Positions 16,682 through 25,330 of a stretch of 64,000 bases of DNA are shown one piece after another. Positions within the stretch are counted from its first letter, which is position 1. Each line of letters begins with the position of its first letter. Made by a program: the position numbers and the translations under genes. This DNA comes from an uncultured Bacteroidales bacterium. Its GTDB lineage: Bacteria; Bacteroidota; Bacteroidia; Bacteroidales; ML635J-15. The stretch lies in the NCBI GenBank assembly GCA_937899245.1, contig CALDKB010000054.1:1-64000 (forward strand). The letters are read 5' to 3'. Under the pieces are notes generated by a model that saw only the letters and a list, made by a program, of their open reading frames with translations, was not told the origin of the DNA and ran no database searches.

Positions 16682-17362
16682 ATGCGAATTGATATTATAA
16701 CCGTTTTACCCGAAATCCTTGATGGACCGCTGAATAATTCTATAATCAAGCGTGCAACCGACAAGGGCATTGCCGAGGTTCATATACATGATTTGCGCGA
16801 ATACGGTCTTGGAAAGCACCGTCAAGTTGACGACTATGCCTTTGGCGGCGAGGCTGGAATGGTAATGATGATTGAGCCGATATTCAATTGCATCAACGAT
16901 TTGAAAAAAGAACGCGACTACGATTTGGTAATCTATACTTCGCCCGACGGTAAGCCGTGGAAACAGAAGGAGGCAAATCGCCTGAGTATGATGAATAACA
17001 TAATAATCCTCTGCGGACACTACAAAGGCATCGACTACCGCATTCGTGAACATCTGATCGATGAGGAGTTTAGCATTGGCGATTTTGTGCTTACCGGTGG
17101 CGAACTTGCTGCTGCAATGATGGCCGACAGTATTATCCGTGTAATTCCGGGTGCCATCGGCGACGAGCAGTCGGCTTTGTCCGATTCTTTCCAGGATGGA
17201 CTTCTCGCACCGCCGGTTTATACGCGTCCTGCCGATTTCAACGGTTGGAAAGTGCCAGATATTCTGCTCTCCGGAAACTTTGCCAAGATAGACGAGTGGA
17301 AGGAAAATCTTGCATTCGAGCGCACAAAGGAATTGAGACCCGACTTGCTGGAGGAAGACTAA
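16682..17362 (+). CDS. trmD: tRNA (guanine-N1)-methyltransferase TrmD
   Basis: 226 residues, the usual length for the family. It methylates G37 next to the anticodon using S-adenosylmethionine, preventing +1 frameshifting. It begins RIDIITVLPEILDGPLNNSI, has the substrate region DYAFGGEAGMVMM, and the trefoil-knot SAM site ILCGHYKGIDYRI followed by EEFSIGDFVLTGGELAA. The C-terminal part has YTRPADFNGWKVPDILLSGN. Cytoplasmic, essential in most bacteria. The short space before it (16626-16681) holds a TTTGAAG-like imperfect repeat; it may be co-transcribed with the C69 peptidase gene. Confidence 0.97.
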   Translation: MRIDIITVLPEILDGPLNNSIIKRATDKGIAEVHIHDLREYGLGKHRQVDDYAFGGEAGMVMMIEPIFNCINDLKKERDYDLVIYTSPDGKPWKQKEANRLSMMNNIIILCGHYKGIDYRIREHLIDEEFSIGDFVLTGGELAAAMMADSIIRVIPGAIGDEQSALSDSFQDGLLAPPVYTRPADFNGWKVPDILLSGNFAKIDEWKENLAFERTKELRPDLLEED

Positions 17363-17444
17363 GCTTCGCCGTTCGATGTAGTTTGAATGGCTGGCGCCGT
17401 TTGAAGTTGTTTGACGCTTCGCGGTTTGAAGTCGTTTGTATTGC

Positions 17445-17752
17445 CGACCTTGGAAAGGTCGAATATCTATAGCCAAATGTTTGGCGTTTTTCCCCGACCT
17501 CGGAGGGGTCGTATAATGTGTCTGCCTATTTTTTTTGTGTAAAATAATAATTGTAAGTTACTGATAATTAGTGGATTGTGTTATGTTTGGGTTTGTAATA
17601 TATTGATTTACAGGTTGTTATATGCCTTTTGTTTATACCATCCTTATACCAACCTTATACCATGCTTATCCTTGCATTACCCATCATAGAACCATTTCCC
17701 TCTGCTATTTTCAAGCTCCCTCTTGAAAATCGTCGTCCCGAAGCTCCCGCTT
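17445..17752. repeat. Long direct repeat, copy 1
   Basis: About 308 bp, nearly identical to 17895-18203 (offset 450). It opens with two small hairpins, GACCTTGGAAAGGTC and GACCTCGGAGGGGTC, and ends at GAAGCTCCCGCTT. Differences between copies are scattered single substitutions and a one-base change in a T-run, so the duplication is recent but not new. Confidence 0.9.
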
Positions 17753-17894
17753 CGTAAATCTTCAAACAACCTCAATGCCGCAGCAAGCCGAGTGCAATGA
17801 GCTTGCTCAAATTGCCGAGGCGAAGCTAGGCATCACGAGCTATAGCTCGTAAACTATTTCAAACTACATGGAACGCTCTCGCTTCGAATTTCTA

Positions 17895-18203
17895 CGACCT
17901 TGGAAAGGTCGAATATCTATAGCCAAATGTTTGGCGTTTTTCCCGACCTCGGAGGGGTCGTATAATGTGTCTGCCTATTTTTTTTTTGTGCAAAATAATA
18001 ATTATAAGTTGCTGATAATTAGTGGTTTGTGTTGTGTTTGAGTTTGTAATATATTGATTTACAGGTTGTTATATGCCTTTTGCTTATACCATCCTTATAC
18101 CAACCTTATACCATGCTTATCCTTGCATTACCCATCATAGAACCATTTCCCTCTGCTATTTTCAAGCTCCCTCTTGAAAATCGTCCTTCCGAAGCTCCCG
18201 CTT
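17895..18203. repeat. Long direct repeat, copy 2
   Basis: Second copy of the 308-bp unit at 17445-17752, in the same orientation and separated from it by about 142 bp. Same two GACCT-type hairpins at its left end and GAAGCTCCCGCTT at its right end. Confidence 0.9.
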
Positions 18204-18428
18204 GCTAATTTTTCATTGTTAATTGTTTTATACCATCTCCAATACAAACTCGGTACAAAGACGCTACAAATTCGCTACAAAGTCGGTTATGGCTTATCAT
18301 TGGCAGTTCACGAAACGAAGTGAGTAATCTCCTTCTTTATTCCGTCTTCGATGGGGAGATTACTTTGATTCACTAGATCCCCCAGAGTTCTCGGCGAAGC
18401 CGTAGGAGGCATTCTACGTATTTCTTCA

Positions 18429-18476
18429 CGTCACCGCCACTTCGACTAACTCCCTTCGACTGACGCTCAGGGAACA
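18429..18476. repeat. Dispersed TTCGACT/GCTCAGGGAACA element, copy A
   Basis: Carries CCACTTCGACTAACTCCC and GACGCTCAGGGAACA. The reverse complement of the same element appears at 43225-43296 and 43628-43697. It is non-coding and lies in the same gene-free block as the long direct repeats. Confidence 0.7.
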
Positions 18477-18553
18477 CAGGGAACGTATATTCGTGGCAGA
18501 ACTTGCAGACAGGATTCCTGGCGAACGGGTCAGCCGGTCAGCTGGTCAGCGGC

Positions 18554-19075
18554 TTAGCGTATCCTGTCTCCACAGAATTCCCTACGTCCACATTTTTCGC
18601 AGTGCGCACCCATCCAAACGGTGTCAAACTGCTGGATTGCTGATTCTAGAATTTCGGGGTCGTTGGTATAGATGCCGGCTTCAAAGTTTCGCTTTTGTGG
18701 ACTTTTCATGCCAATGCCGGCTCCTGTAAGGTTTGCTGAACCAACATACACGCTTTCCATGTCGAAAATTAGCATCTTGAAATGCACGCGTGGACATAAT
18801 ACACGTTCCAAATTGGTGCATAGAATAGGATAGTGGTCGAAATCGCTGCGGAAGTTTTCTCCTGGCTCCTTGGCATGAATTAGGCGTATTTCAACCCCCT
18901 TTTTCAAAAGCGAGGCAAGAACACCAAGCATTGGTATGGCGTTGCCGCCTTGCTGTATGTACAAATCCTTTATGTCGGCAGTTCCTATCCATAGAGTTCG
19001 CTTGACTGATGCCAGTTTCGAAAGCACCTCGCTGTAGTGCTGTGCGTCGGCTATGTATTTCAGGAATGGCGACAT
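18554..19075 (-). CDS. Phospholipase D-like (single HKD motif) protein with Cys-rich tail
   Basis: 173 residues. The second half has one HKD motif, VHFKMLIFDMESVYVGSANL (H98, K100, D105, then S113 and N115), the active-site pattern of the PLD superfamily. Known short PLD proteins work as homodimers and are nucleases or phospholipases; which applies here is open. The first half (VKRTLWIGTADIKDLYI, LLKKGVEIRLIHA) is typical PLD fold. The tail CEKCGRREFC could hold a metal ion. It starts 3 nt after the Pmp3-family gene stop and belongs to the amidase - Pmp3 - PLD series on the minus strand. No signal peptide, so cytoplasmic. Confidence 0.85.
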   Translation of the reverse strand: MSPFLKYIADAQHYSEVLSKLASVKRTLWIGTADIKDLYIQQGGNAIPMLGVLASLLKKGVEIRLIHAKEPGENFRSDFDHYPILCTNLERVLCPRVHFKMLIFDMESVYVGSANLTGAGIGMKSPQKRNFEAGIYTNDPEILESAIQQFDTVWMGAHCEKCGRREFCGDRIR

Positions 19076-19078
19076 GAC

Positions 19079-19231
19079 CTATTTGCGGTTTAGGATTATC
19101 AATGCACCAATGACACCCGGCACCCAGCCGCATAGTGTCAGCAGAAAAACTATCAGTACCGAGCCACAGCCGTAGCCAATTACCGACAAAGGTGGAAATA
19201 TAATTGCTAGTAATACGCGAAGAAACGACAT
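19079..19231 (-). CDS. Pmp3/YqaE (UPF0057) family small membrane protein
   Basis: A 50-residue gene that is easily missed. It reads SFLRVLLAIIFPPLSVIGY, then GCGSVLIVFLLTLCGWVPG and VIGALIILNRK: two membrane helices around a Cys-Gly bend, with the IFPPL and GW.PG signatures of the Pmp3/YqaE family. In yeast and plants this family affects membrane potential and salt tolerance; bacterial roles are poorly known. It lies 4 nt after the amidase stop and 3 nt before the PLD gene, a tight operon. Confidence 0.88.
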   Translation of the reverse strand: MSFLRVLLAIIFPPLSVIGYGCGSVLIVFLLTLCGWVPGVIGALIILNRK

Positions 19232-19235
19232 GGTG

Positions 19236-22200
19236 CTATTCGATTATAAATTTGATTGTCGATTTTCCGATTCTTGCAAAGTATATTCCTGCCGAAACTG
19301 ACTGTAGTGATATTTCGGTTGTTTCGCCGGCGACTTCCTTGTCGAGAATGATTCTGCCGCTAATGTCCGTAATTGTCAATTCTTTGCCAATGGCAGCCGC
19401 TGAAACGTTGATTGTGAAGTTGCCGTTGTTCGGTGTAGGGTAGAGTTTGATCTGCTCTACATCGTTTGTGGCGGCAAATACGCTTTCACCGGAGCTTACG
19501 GAGTATTGTGTGATTTCGGATATGTTTTGCGCAGAATCAATGGCTACGGAGACAATCTTTGCAAAATCCTCGTTTGCTTCTGCTGTCGTGTTTGTAATGT
19601 CGCCGTTTTCACCTACGGTGATGGTTGCTGTGTTGCCGCGAGAACGGTAAACTCTGAAACTGTCGAAATTGGCTGTTGCTCCGCCATTGCGCAAAGCCAC
19701 GATGTTGCCTTCGGTGTAGAAGTTGGCATCGGTGTATGTCCCGAAGTACTTGTTGTTGAAGTAAATGGAACTCTTGCCGTTTGTACGGTCGTAGATAAGT
19801 TTTACGTTGTGCCAGTTGGTTACGTCAAGAGGCAAGTCGATGCACAGATTTTGCGAATATTCGTCGTTTTCAACGCGGTAGAATTCAACACGCGACGAAC
19901 TTGTGGATAGTCGGAAATAAATGAAGTAGCCGTTGCCGTGGTTTTCGGTTTCGCCATTTGTGCTCATGTAGTGTAAACCAATACGCTGGTTGCTTGCTTC
20001 GGGCGACATCTTGAAGTTGAATTCGTACATGTATTTGTCCGATATGTTTTGTGCTACGGATGTGTAAAGGTTTGACGTGCCGGTCTCTGTCTGTTGCAAA
20101 TGGCCGTCGGTTATGCTCCATGTGCCGGCAACTGCTGTCCAGTTGTCGCCGATTTCGTTGTCGAAATCGTTGTTGGCAAAGCCGTTTGCATTTGTTGCAA
20201 CCCAGTTTTCGCCATCAAACGACTTGACATTGTAAAAACGCTCTGCAACATAGTTGTTGTCGGTGTCGTTGAATGTAGCTTCAAAGTCGTTGCCGTTCCA
20301 TACGTCGGCCGAAATAGAAGCCTCAGGTGCTGTAACATCAATTTTAAGTTCCTTTTCGTAGTATTCCGACCACATGTCGTTGTTGCCCAGAAGTATTGTC
20401 CTGATTTTTGCGGCATAGTTCCCGTTTTCGCTTTCGTGGCGGATATCCCCGTTTGCGCTTATGCTTACGGCTACATCTTCGCCAACATTTCGTGAACGGC
20501 ATACGTAGATGTCCTTGTATTCTGTCTGGCAGCCGGCCGAACGCAATGAGAAACAGTCGCCTGTTGTGAACGGATTGTTGTCGTTGAGCGAAACTGCAAG
20601 AATGTCATCAACGTAGCATTTTATTTTGCCGGTGATGGTGTTGAATGTGATTTTTATGTCGTACCATTGTCCTGCATTTATTGTGTACGATAGCGATACG
20701 TATGTTCCACCGTTTTCGCTATACGATCCGTTTACATATTTGTAAAGCTGGGCGGTATTGTAGTCGGGGCGTATGAACATCATATATCCGTTCTGCCTTT
20801 CTCCATTGTCGGTAAAGAAATAAAATCCTGCACGACGGTTGCTTCCTTCGCCCGTAATCTTCATTTTTGCGTGATATAAGTATGTGTAGCCGCTTTGCTG
20901 GTGCAGATTGCAGTACAAGTTGGTTCCGGTAAGACTTTCGTCGCTTTGGATTACCGAGCCGGAGTTGTTTGTCCATGTTCCGTTGCTGGCAGTCCAGTTG
21001 CCAGGTATCGTGGCGCCGCTGAATGTTTCGTACATGGTTCCACGTGAAGTGTTTGCGCTCCAGAGCTCTTCGTTATTGTCGATAACTTGGTAGAAAGCCG
21101 TGTTTGTTGTTGTACGATCGTTGAATGATACGTTGAAGTTGCTGTTTTGCCATTCGTCGGCAATTATTTCGGTTGTTGGCGGAACTGTGTCTTCTTCAGG
21201 AATGATTATGTTCCAGCCGCAGTCGTTCATCTTTCTTGCAACTTGAGTGCGGAAATTCGGAAGCATGGCGTATAGTGTTTCGCCGGGGCAGGTTGTTCCA
21301 AGCGAGCCGCTTGCTGTCTGGTTTACATCGCGATGTCCGGAGATGCGGAACCTGCTGAATGTAAATGCTCCAGCCTGGTTGGTAATGTCGGCAGATGAAG
21401 TCGGGTCAAATTCATGATAATCGTACCACCAAGCCAGCATATCCCAGCATTTTTCAAGCTGTACAGTGGTCGGGGCTGTCGCCAATGTGTCGGAATGTCC
21501 GATGAAGTTCAAGCCGATTGACTTGGAGTTGCAGTTTCCTGCGTGGGCTCCTTTCACGTCGGTAGTGGGTAGATTGGGATTGTGGCGTCCCTGGAACATA
21601 TTGCCGTTCTTGTCGAAAAGATAGTTGTAGCCGATGTCGCTCCATCCGTTGCTGTTGACGTGGTAGTTCCAGTATGAACGTACAACTGCTGCTCCGTCGG
21701 TATACGAATACGGGCTTGCTCCGTGGTGGATAATTGTGTGCGTGCAGTTTATGTTTACAACTTCGTATGTTGGATTTAGGCATTCCGAATAGCTGCCGCA
21801 CCACGAAGAACGGGGAACGTATTCTGGAAATTCAAGGCAGTCGCCGTCGCGGGTTGCGTTAACCGATGTGGTTTGGTTGGCAATATTTTCGTTTTCCGAC
21901 ATAATGTCCTGGAAAACTAGCTCAATTTTTGTCAAGTCAACATTTGCAGGCGGGTATATGATGAATTCCAGTGAGTCGTGTGGATTAAAGTCGAAACCGA
22001 AAAGAATGTCGGTGAAGAAAACGTTTGGCTCAATGTCTTCTGGTCTGAAATATCCATGGTCATCCTGCCAGCTCGTCCATTTTTCTCCTTGTGACGTGCG
22101 ATAGTAAACTAGAAAGTGCCCTTCTGAAGCATTGCGGTCCGAGGCATCCCAGCCGATGGCAAACGAGGTGAACGGGATTGGGGCTTTCAGCTTGAAGCAG

Positions 22201-22358
22201 TAGCCGCCGTCGTCATTTGCTGTTATTTGTTCGTCGAGCTGTATTCGGGTAAGTGTCGTGCCGTTTTCAACATGTGTCTTTAGTGTTTTGTAGCTAAGTT
22301 GTGCAAAACTTCCAAAAGGTATTGCAAATAAGCATGCAATGAGTAATATTTTTTTCAT
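19236..22358 (-). CDS. T9SS-exported N-acetylmuramoyl-L-alanine amidase (PGRP/Amidase_2) with LamG-like modules
   Basis: 1040 residues with a signal peptide (KKILLIACLFAIPFGSFAQ). Residues about 175-375 are a peptidoglycan-recognition/Amidase_2 domain. Likely zinc ligands are H211 or H212 in THTIIHHGAS, H342 in ISGHRDVN and C357 in GTTCPGE. WNYHVNSNGWSDIGYNYLFD is the conserved central part. It should cleave the amide bond between MurNAc and L-Ala. Two related concanavalin-like modules follow (GNWTASNGTWTNNSG..FYFFTDNGE and DNWTAVAGTWSITDG..LHYMSTNGE), then a type A T9SS domain (LYPTPNNGNFTINV, ITDISGRIILD, VSAGIYFARIG). Export to the surface means it probably acts on other cells or on debris. 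A -7 box lies 21 nt upstream (22380-22387). Confidence 0.92.
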   Translation of the reverse strand: MKKILLIACLFAIPFGSFAQLSYKTLKTHVENGTTLTRIQLDEQITANDDGGYCFKLKAPIPFTSFAIGWDASDRNASEGHFLVYYRTSQGEKWTSWQDDHGYFRPEDIEPNVFFTDILFGFDFNPHDSLEFIIYPPANVDLTKIELVFQDIMSENENIANQTTSVNATRDGDCLEFPEYVPRSSWCGSYSECLNPTYEVVNINCTHTIIHHGASPYSYTDGAAVVRSYWNYHVNSNGWSDIGYNYLFDKNGNMFQGRHNPNLPTTDVKGAHAGNCNSKSIGLNFIGHSDTLATAPTTVQLEKCWDMLAWWYDYHEFDPTSSADITNQAGAFTFSRFRISGHRDVNQTASGSLGTTCPGETLYAMLPNFRTQVARKMNDCGWNIIIPEEDTVPPTTEIIADEWQNSNFNVSFNDRTTTNTAFYQVIDNNEELWSANTSRGTMYETFSGATIPGNWTASNGTWTNNSGSVIQSDESLTGTNLYCNLHQQSGYTYLYHAKMKITGEGSNRRAGFYFFTDNGERQNGYMMFIRPDYNTAQLYKYVNGSYSENGGTYVSLSYTINAGQWYDIKITFNTITGKIKCYVDDILAVSLNDNNPFTTGDCFSLRSAGCQTEYKDIYVCRSRNVGEDVAVSISANGDIRHESENGNYAAKIRTILLGNNDMWSEYYEKELKIDVTAPEASISADVWNGNDFEATFNDTDNNYVAERFYNVKSFDGENWVATNANGFANNDFDNEIGDNWTAVAGTWSITDGHLQQTETGTSNLYTSVAQNISDKYMYEFNFKMSPEASNQRIGLHYMSTNGETENHGNGYFIYFRLSTSSSRVEFYRVENDEYSQNLCIDLPLDVTNWHNVKLIYDRTNGKSSIYFNNKYFGTYTDANFYTEGNIVALRNGGATANFDSFRVYRSRGNTATITVGENGDITNTTAEANEDFAKIVSVAIDSAQNISEITQYSVSSGESVFAATNDVEQIKLYPTPNNGNFTINVSAAAIGKELTITDISGRIILDKEVAGETTEISLQSVSAGIYFARIGKSTIKFIIE

Positions 22359-22379
22359 AAGGCTAATCTCTTAATATCG

Positions 22380-22387
22380 CAAATATA
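22380..22387 (-). promoter_or_regulatory. -7 box of the amidase gene
   Basis: TATATTTG on the minus strand, 21 nt before the ATG at 22358; in the 50-bp gap to mtgA. Confidence 0.6.
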
Positions 22388-22408
22388 GCAAATCTTTCGA
22401 AATGTCAA

Positions 22409-23236
22409 TTATTTCTTCTTGTCGGCTTTCTTTTCCTTTTTTTCAAAGTATTTGTCAACGTGCTTGTCGAATCTTTCCTGAGCTTTTTCAATGCTTTCGT
22501 CATCGAATTTTATCTGGCCTATCAGGTTCATGAGCTTTCCGATGTTTCCTGCCCGTTTGTTTACATATCCCGAGGGCTTTCCTGCATTGAATTTGCGTGG
22601 GTTCGGGAATGTCGCTACAATTAGAGCTGCCTGATGTTTCGTAAGTTTGTTGGCGCTCTTGTGGAAATATTCTTGCGAGGCGGCTTCGGCACCATAGATT
22701 CCGTGTCCCATTTCAATGACGTTGAGATACACTTCCATGATGCGTTCCTTGCTCCAGAAGACTTCTATCAGTGCTGTGAAGTAAACTTCGAGACCTTTGC
22801 GTATCCACGAGCGGTTCTGCCATAAAAATACGTTTTTGGCTGTCTGCTGCGAAATCGTGCTTGCTCCAAACTTGTGGTAGCCAAGTTCTGCATTCCGCTG
22901 GCGCGCCATGTCAATGGCTACTCGGTCGAAGCCATGGTGTGCAATAAAGAAGTTGTCTTCGCTTGCAACTGCGGCCTGCACAAGGTATGGAGATATTTCG
23001 TCAAGATCTTTCCATTCCTTTTTTATTGGCTCGTCCTCAAAAAGGCTTCGCGATATCATCGTCATTGTTATCGGCGGGTTTACCCATCGGTATAGAACTG
23101 TCGTAAAAATGCTCACTCCAAAAAATATTAGCATTGCTATTAGCAATACCTTTAATATGCGGCGAAAAACAGATTTCTTGCCTTTCTTTTTAGTCTTTTT
23201 CTCCTTGCTCTTCGGTTTGGAATTCTTTGCTGTCAT
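22409..23236 (-). CDS. mtgA: Monofunctional biosynthetic peptidoglycan transglycosylase
   Basis: 275 residues. A very basic N-terminus (KSKEKKTKKKGKK) precedes one membrane helix (about residues 26-50) and a GT51 domain. Motif 1 is AAVASEDNFFIAHHGFD with catalytic E93; motif 2 is GASTISQQTAKN; motif 3 region is RKGLEVYFTALIEVFWSKE with RIMEVYLNVIEMGHGIYG. It polymerises lipid II into glycan strands at the inner membrane, with no transpeptidase domain. A Lys-rich C-terminal tail (EKKEKKADKKK) is extra. Its start overlaps the end of the upstream membrane-protein gene by 47 nt; no other Met precedes the basic region, so the overlap looks real. Last gene of the ROK operon. Confidence 0.95.
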   Translation of the reverse strand: MTAKNSKPKSKEKKTKKKGKKSVFRRILKVLLIAMLIFFGVSIFTTVLYRWVNPPITMTMISRSLFEDEPIKKEWKDLDEISPYLVQAAVASEDNFFIAHHGFDRVAIDMARQRNAELGYHKFGASTISQQTAKNVFLWQNRSWIRKGLEVYFTALIEVFWSKERIMEVYLNVIEMGHGIYGAEAASQEYFHKSANKLTKHQAALIVATFPNPRKFNAGKPSGYVNKRAGNIGKLMNLIGQIKFDDESIEKAQERFDKHVDKYFEKKEKKADKKK

Positions 23237-23714
23237 GTCTGCACGAATCTTTTAATGTGGAATCTTTTACTGTGATAATAATATGCGAAAATGCAAAAAT
23301 TATTGCAAAGCTGATTAATAAAATATGTCTTAATGTTATTCCGCTGATAATGAATATGAAAGAAGGGATAACTGCAAGTGTTATGCTTTTCCGGAAGTCC
23401 TGCCTGTGGAAAAATAGTATCCATAATAGCAGATATGCAGTAGTCAGTACTATGTTGGAGACAGCATATACGATGAAGGAATTTATGGAATAAAATCCAA
23501 ATTCTGCTAATCCGATGTTGAAGGCCATTAGAAACATTGAACCGTATCTGCCTGTTTGCTCAACGATGTACATTGGTTTGCAGCAATGGCATTGTCGTGA
23601 GCTGTTGCGGAATTTTATTGCATATATCACATTTGGTATTAGCATGGCAACGACAATGCAGGTTCCACAGATGTTAATCCAACTGTTCGTTAATGTTTCG
23701 GCCAGTTCGTTCAT
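23190..23714 (-). CDS. Multi-pass inner-membrane protein, unknown
   Basis: 174 residues with five or so hydrophobic segments (ICGTCIVVAMLIPNVIYAI, FLMAFNIGLAEFGFY, IVLTTAYLLLWILFF, LAVIPSFIFIISGITL, LLISFAIIFAFSHIII). A CHCC motif follows the first helix (SRQCHCCKPMY). No family recognised. It lies between the YfcC carrier (12 nt gap) and mtgA (47 nt overlap) on the minus strand. A possible -7 box (23745-23752) within the carrier 3' end could give it a private promoter. Confidence 0.7.
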   Translation of the reverse strand: MNELAETLTNSWINICGTCIVVAMLIPNVIYAIKFRNSSRQCHCCKPMYIVEQTGRYGSMFLMAFNIGLAEFGFYSINSFIVYAVSNIVLTTAYLLLWILFFHRQDFRKSITLAVIPSFIFIISGITLRHILLISFAIIFAFSHIIITVKDSTLKDSCRHDSKEFQTEEQGEKD

Positions 23715-23726
23715 CCTACGGTTATG

Positions 23727-25325
23727 TTAAAATCCGTTAGGCGACAAATATAAGGATGGCAGGCAGAGCAGGAAGCCTAATGCGACCAGAACAAGCATGA
23801 ATTTCCAGATAAACTTGAACCATTTGTCGTAAGGGATTTTTGCCATCCCCAATGCGCCGATCAGAACTCCTGACGTTGGTGTTATCATATTTGTGAATCC
23901 GTCGCCAAACTGGAAGGCGAGGACCGTCGTTTGCCGTGAAATCTCGACTAGGTCCGAAAATGGAGCCATAATTGGCATTGTAAGTGCGGCTTTCGCCGAA
24001 CCAGACGGGATGATAATGTTAAGGAATGTCTGGATTCCGTACATTATTCCGAGAGATGCCTCTTTGCTCGAATCTTGCATTCCGCCTGCTAGTTCGTTCA
24101 TTATGGTGTCGATGATATTACCGTTTGTAAGTATTGCAATTATTCCGCCTGCAAGACCCACAACAAAAGCCGCGGAAAAGATGTCCTTTGCTCCGTCGAG
24201 GAACATTTTCACTATGTCGTTGGCCGATTTGTTCATGGCTATGCCGGCTGCAATTCCCATGGCAAGGAAAAGCCCTCCGATTTCTTCAACATACCAGCCG
24301 TAGCCCATTACTCCGACGATTAGGTACAATATCGTGAATAACAGCAGGTTGATTATGTAGAAATGCACCGATTTGCGTAGCATGAAAATGGTGCATACAA
24401 TGAAAAGTCCTGATACAATTGGAACGGCGGCAAACTCGAACTCTACATTGCCTACTTTAAGTGTAGAAATCGGATAGAAAACAGAAAACAGCACAAGGAC
24501 GATAGAAACAATAATGTAGCTTGCCCATGCTGCTTTAGGTGTGCTGTACTGAATGTCGTCGGAATGGTTTTCGTTGTTTTTGCGCCAGTATTCGTCGATG
24601 CCGTAGGTGAGACTCTTTTGCGGGTTTTTCTTTATGCGTGATGCGTACCAGAGTATAAACGAAAAACCTACAATATTGATAATCAACCAGCATATAAATC
24701 GGTATTCCCACCCGCTGAATAATGGCAAGTCGGACATCCCCTGTGCAATGCCGACTGTGAACGGATTGAAAATAGCACCGGCAAATCCTAGATGTGCGGC
24801 AACATACACAAGGCATAGCCCTGTTATCGAATCGTAGCCCATCGATATGGCCAGCGGAACGAAAATGATTACGAATGCAATAGTTTCCTCGCTCATCCCA
24901 AATATTGCACCGAAGGCACTGAACATCGACATTATCAATATCATGATAATGTTGTTGACTCCTATTTTTTGCAGTATACGCCGCTTTTCAAGACGTTTGC
25001 TCAGTCGTAGGAAGGAATTTATGCCCACGGCTAGGGCTTTGCTTTCGTTCAAGATCCAGAAGCTGCCTCCGACCATCAGGATGAAAGCTATGATTCCTGC
25101 CTGTTTCTTGAATCCGTCGAATATTGACGTGAAGATTTGCCATGTTTGTGGACTTGCGTCAACTTCGTGGTAGGAGTTCTCGACGATTACTGTCGATGTG
25201 TCGCCGTTGGGAAGAACCTTTTGCGTATGCTCGAACTGTCCGGCGGGAATTATCCATGTAAGTATTGCTGCAACGATTATTATTGCAAAAACTATAACGT
25301 AGGTATGTGGAACTTTCTTGAACAT
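23727..25325 (-). CDS. YfcC-family (DcuC-like) inner-membrane carrier
   Basis: 532 residues from the ATG at 25325; the upstream in-frame extension has no support. About 12 membrane segments. It begins FKKVPHTYVIVFAIIIVAAILTWIIPAGQF, a start shared by the YfcC/ArcD-like basic-amino-acid and C4-dicarboxylate anaerobic carrier family. Other family regions are FGMSEETIAFVIIFVP, AAHLGFAGAIFNPFTVGIAQ, IIPSGSAKAALTMPIMAP and FGDGFTNMITPTSGVLIGAL. Substrate is not decided by sequence (dicarboxylate, amino acid or peptide). It starts 5 nt after the ROK gene stop, so the two are co-transcribed from the promoter at 26427-26434. Confidence 0.88.
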   Translation of the reverse strand: MFKKVPHTYVIVFAIIIVAAILTWIIPAGQFEHTQKVLPNGDTSTVIVENSYHEVDASPQTWQIFTSIFDGFKKQAGIIAFILMVGGSFWILNESKALAVGINSFLRLSKRLEKRRILQKIGVNNIIMILIMSMFSAFGAIFGMSEETIAFVIIFVPLAISMGYDSITGLCLVYVAAHLGFAGAIFNPFTVGIAQGMSDLPLFSGWEYRFICWLIINIVGFSFILWYASRIKKNPQKSLTYGIDEYWRKNNENHSDDIQYSTPKAAWASYIIVSIVLVLFSVFYPISTLKVGNVEFEFAAVPIVSGLFIVCTIFMLRKSVHFYIINLLLFTILYLIVGVMGYGWYVEEIGGLFLAMGIAAGIAMNKSANDIVKMFLDGAKDIFSAAFVVGLAGGIIAILTNGNIIDTIMNELAGGMQDSSKEASLGIMYGIQTFLNIIIPSGSAKAALTMPIMAPFSDLVEISRQTTVLAFQFGDGFTNMITPTSGVLIGALGMAKIPYDKWFKFIWKFMLVLVALGFLLCLPSLYLSPNGF

Positions 25326-25330
25326 GCTCG

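Larger units (their letters stand above)
17363..18553. other. Gene-free block of REP-like repeats
   Basis: About 1.2 kb with no convincing gene on either strand. It contains the two 308-bp direct repeats, a perfect 16-bp palindrome (17835-17850, ACGAGCTATAGCTCGT), a hairpin with arms GTAATCTCC/GGAGATTAC at 18324-18332 and 18355-18363, and one copy of the TTCGACT..GCTCAGGGAACA element (18429-18476). No transposase remnant is visible. Confidence 0.8.

Noticed and set aside
17245..17472. 75-codon frame overlapping the end of trmD
   Set aside because: It lies in another frame of trmD and runs into the repeat block; composition is not protein-like.
17445..18203. The 308-bp pair as ends of an insertion sequence
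   Set aside because: The 142 bp between copies has no transposase frame, copies are direct not inverted, and no target-site duplication was found.
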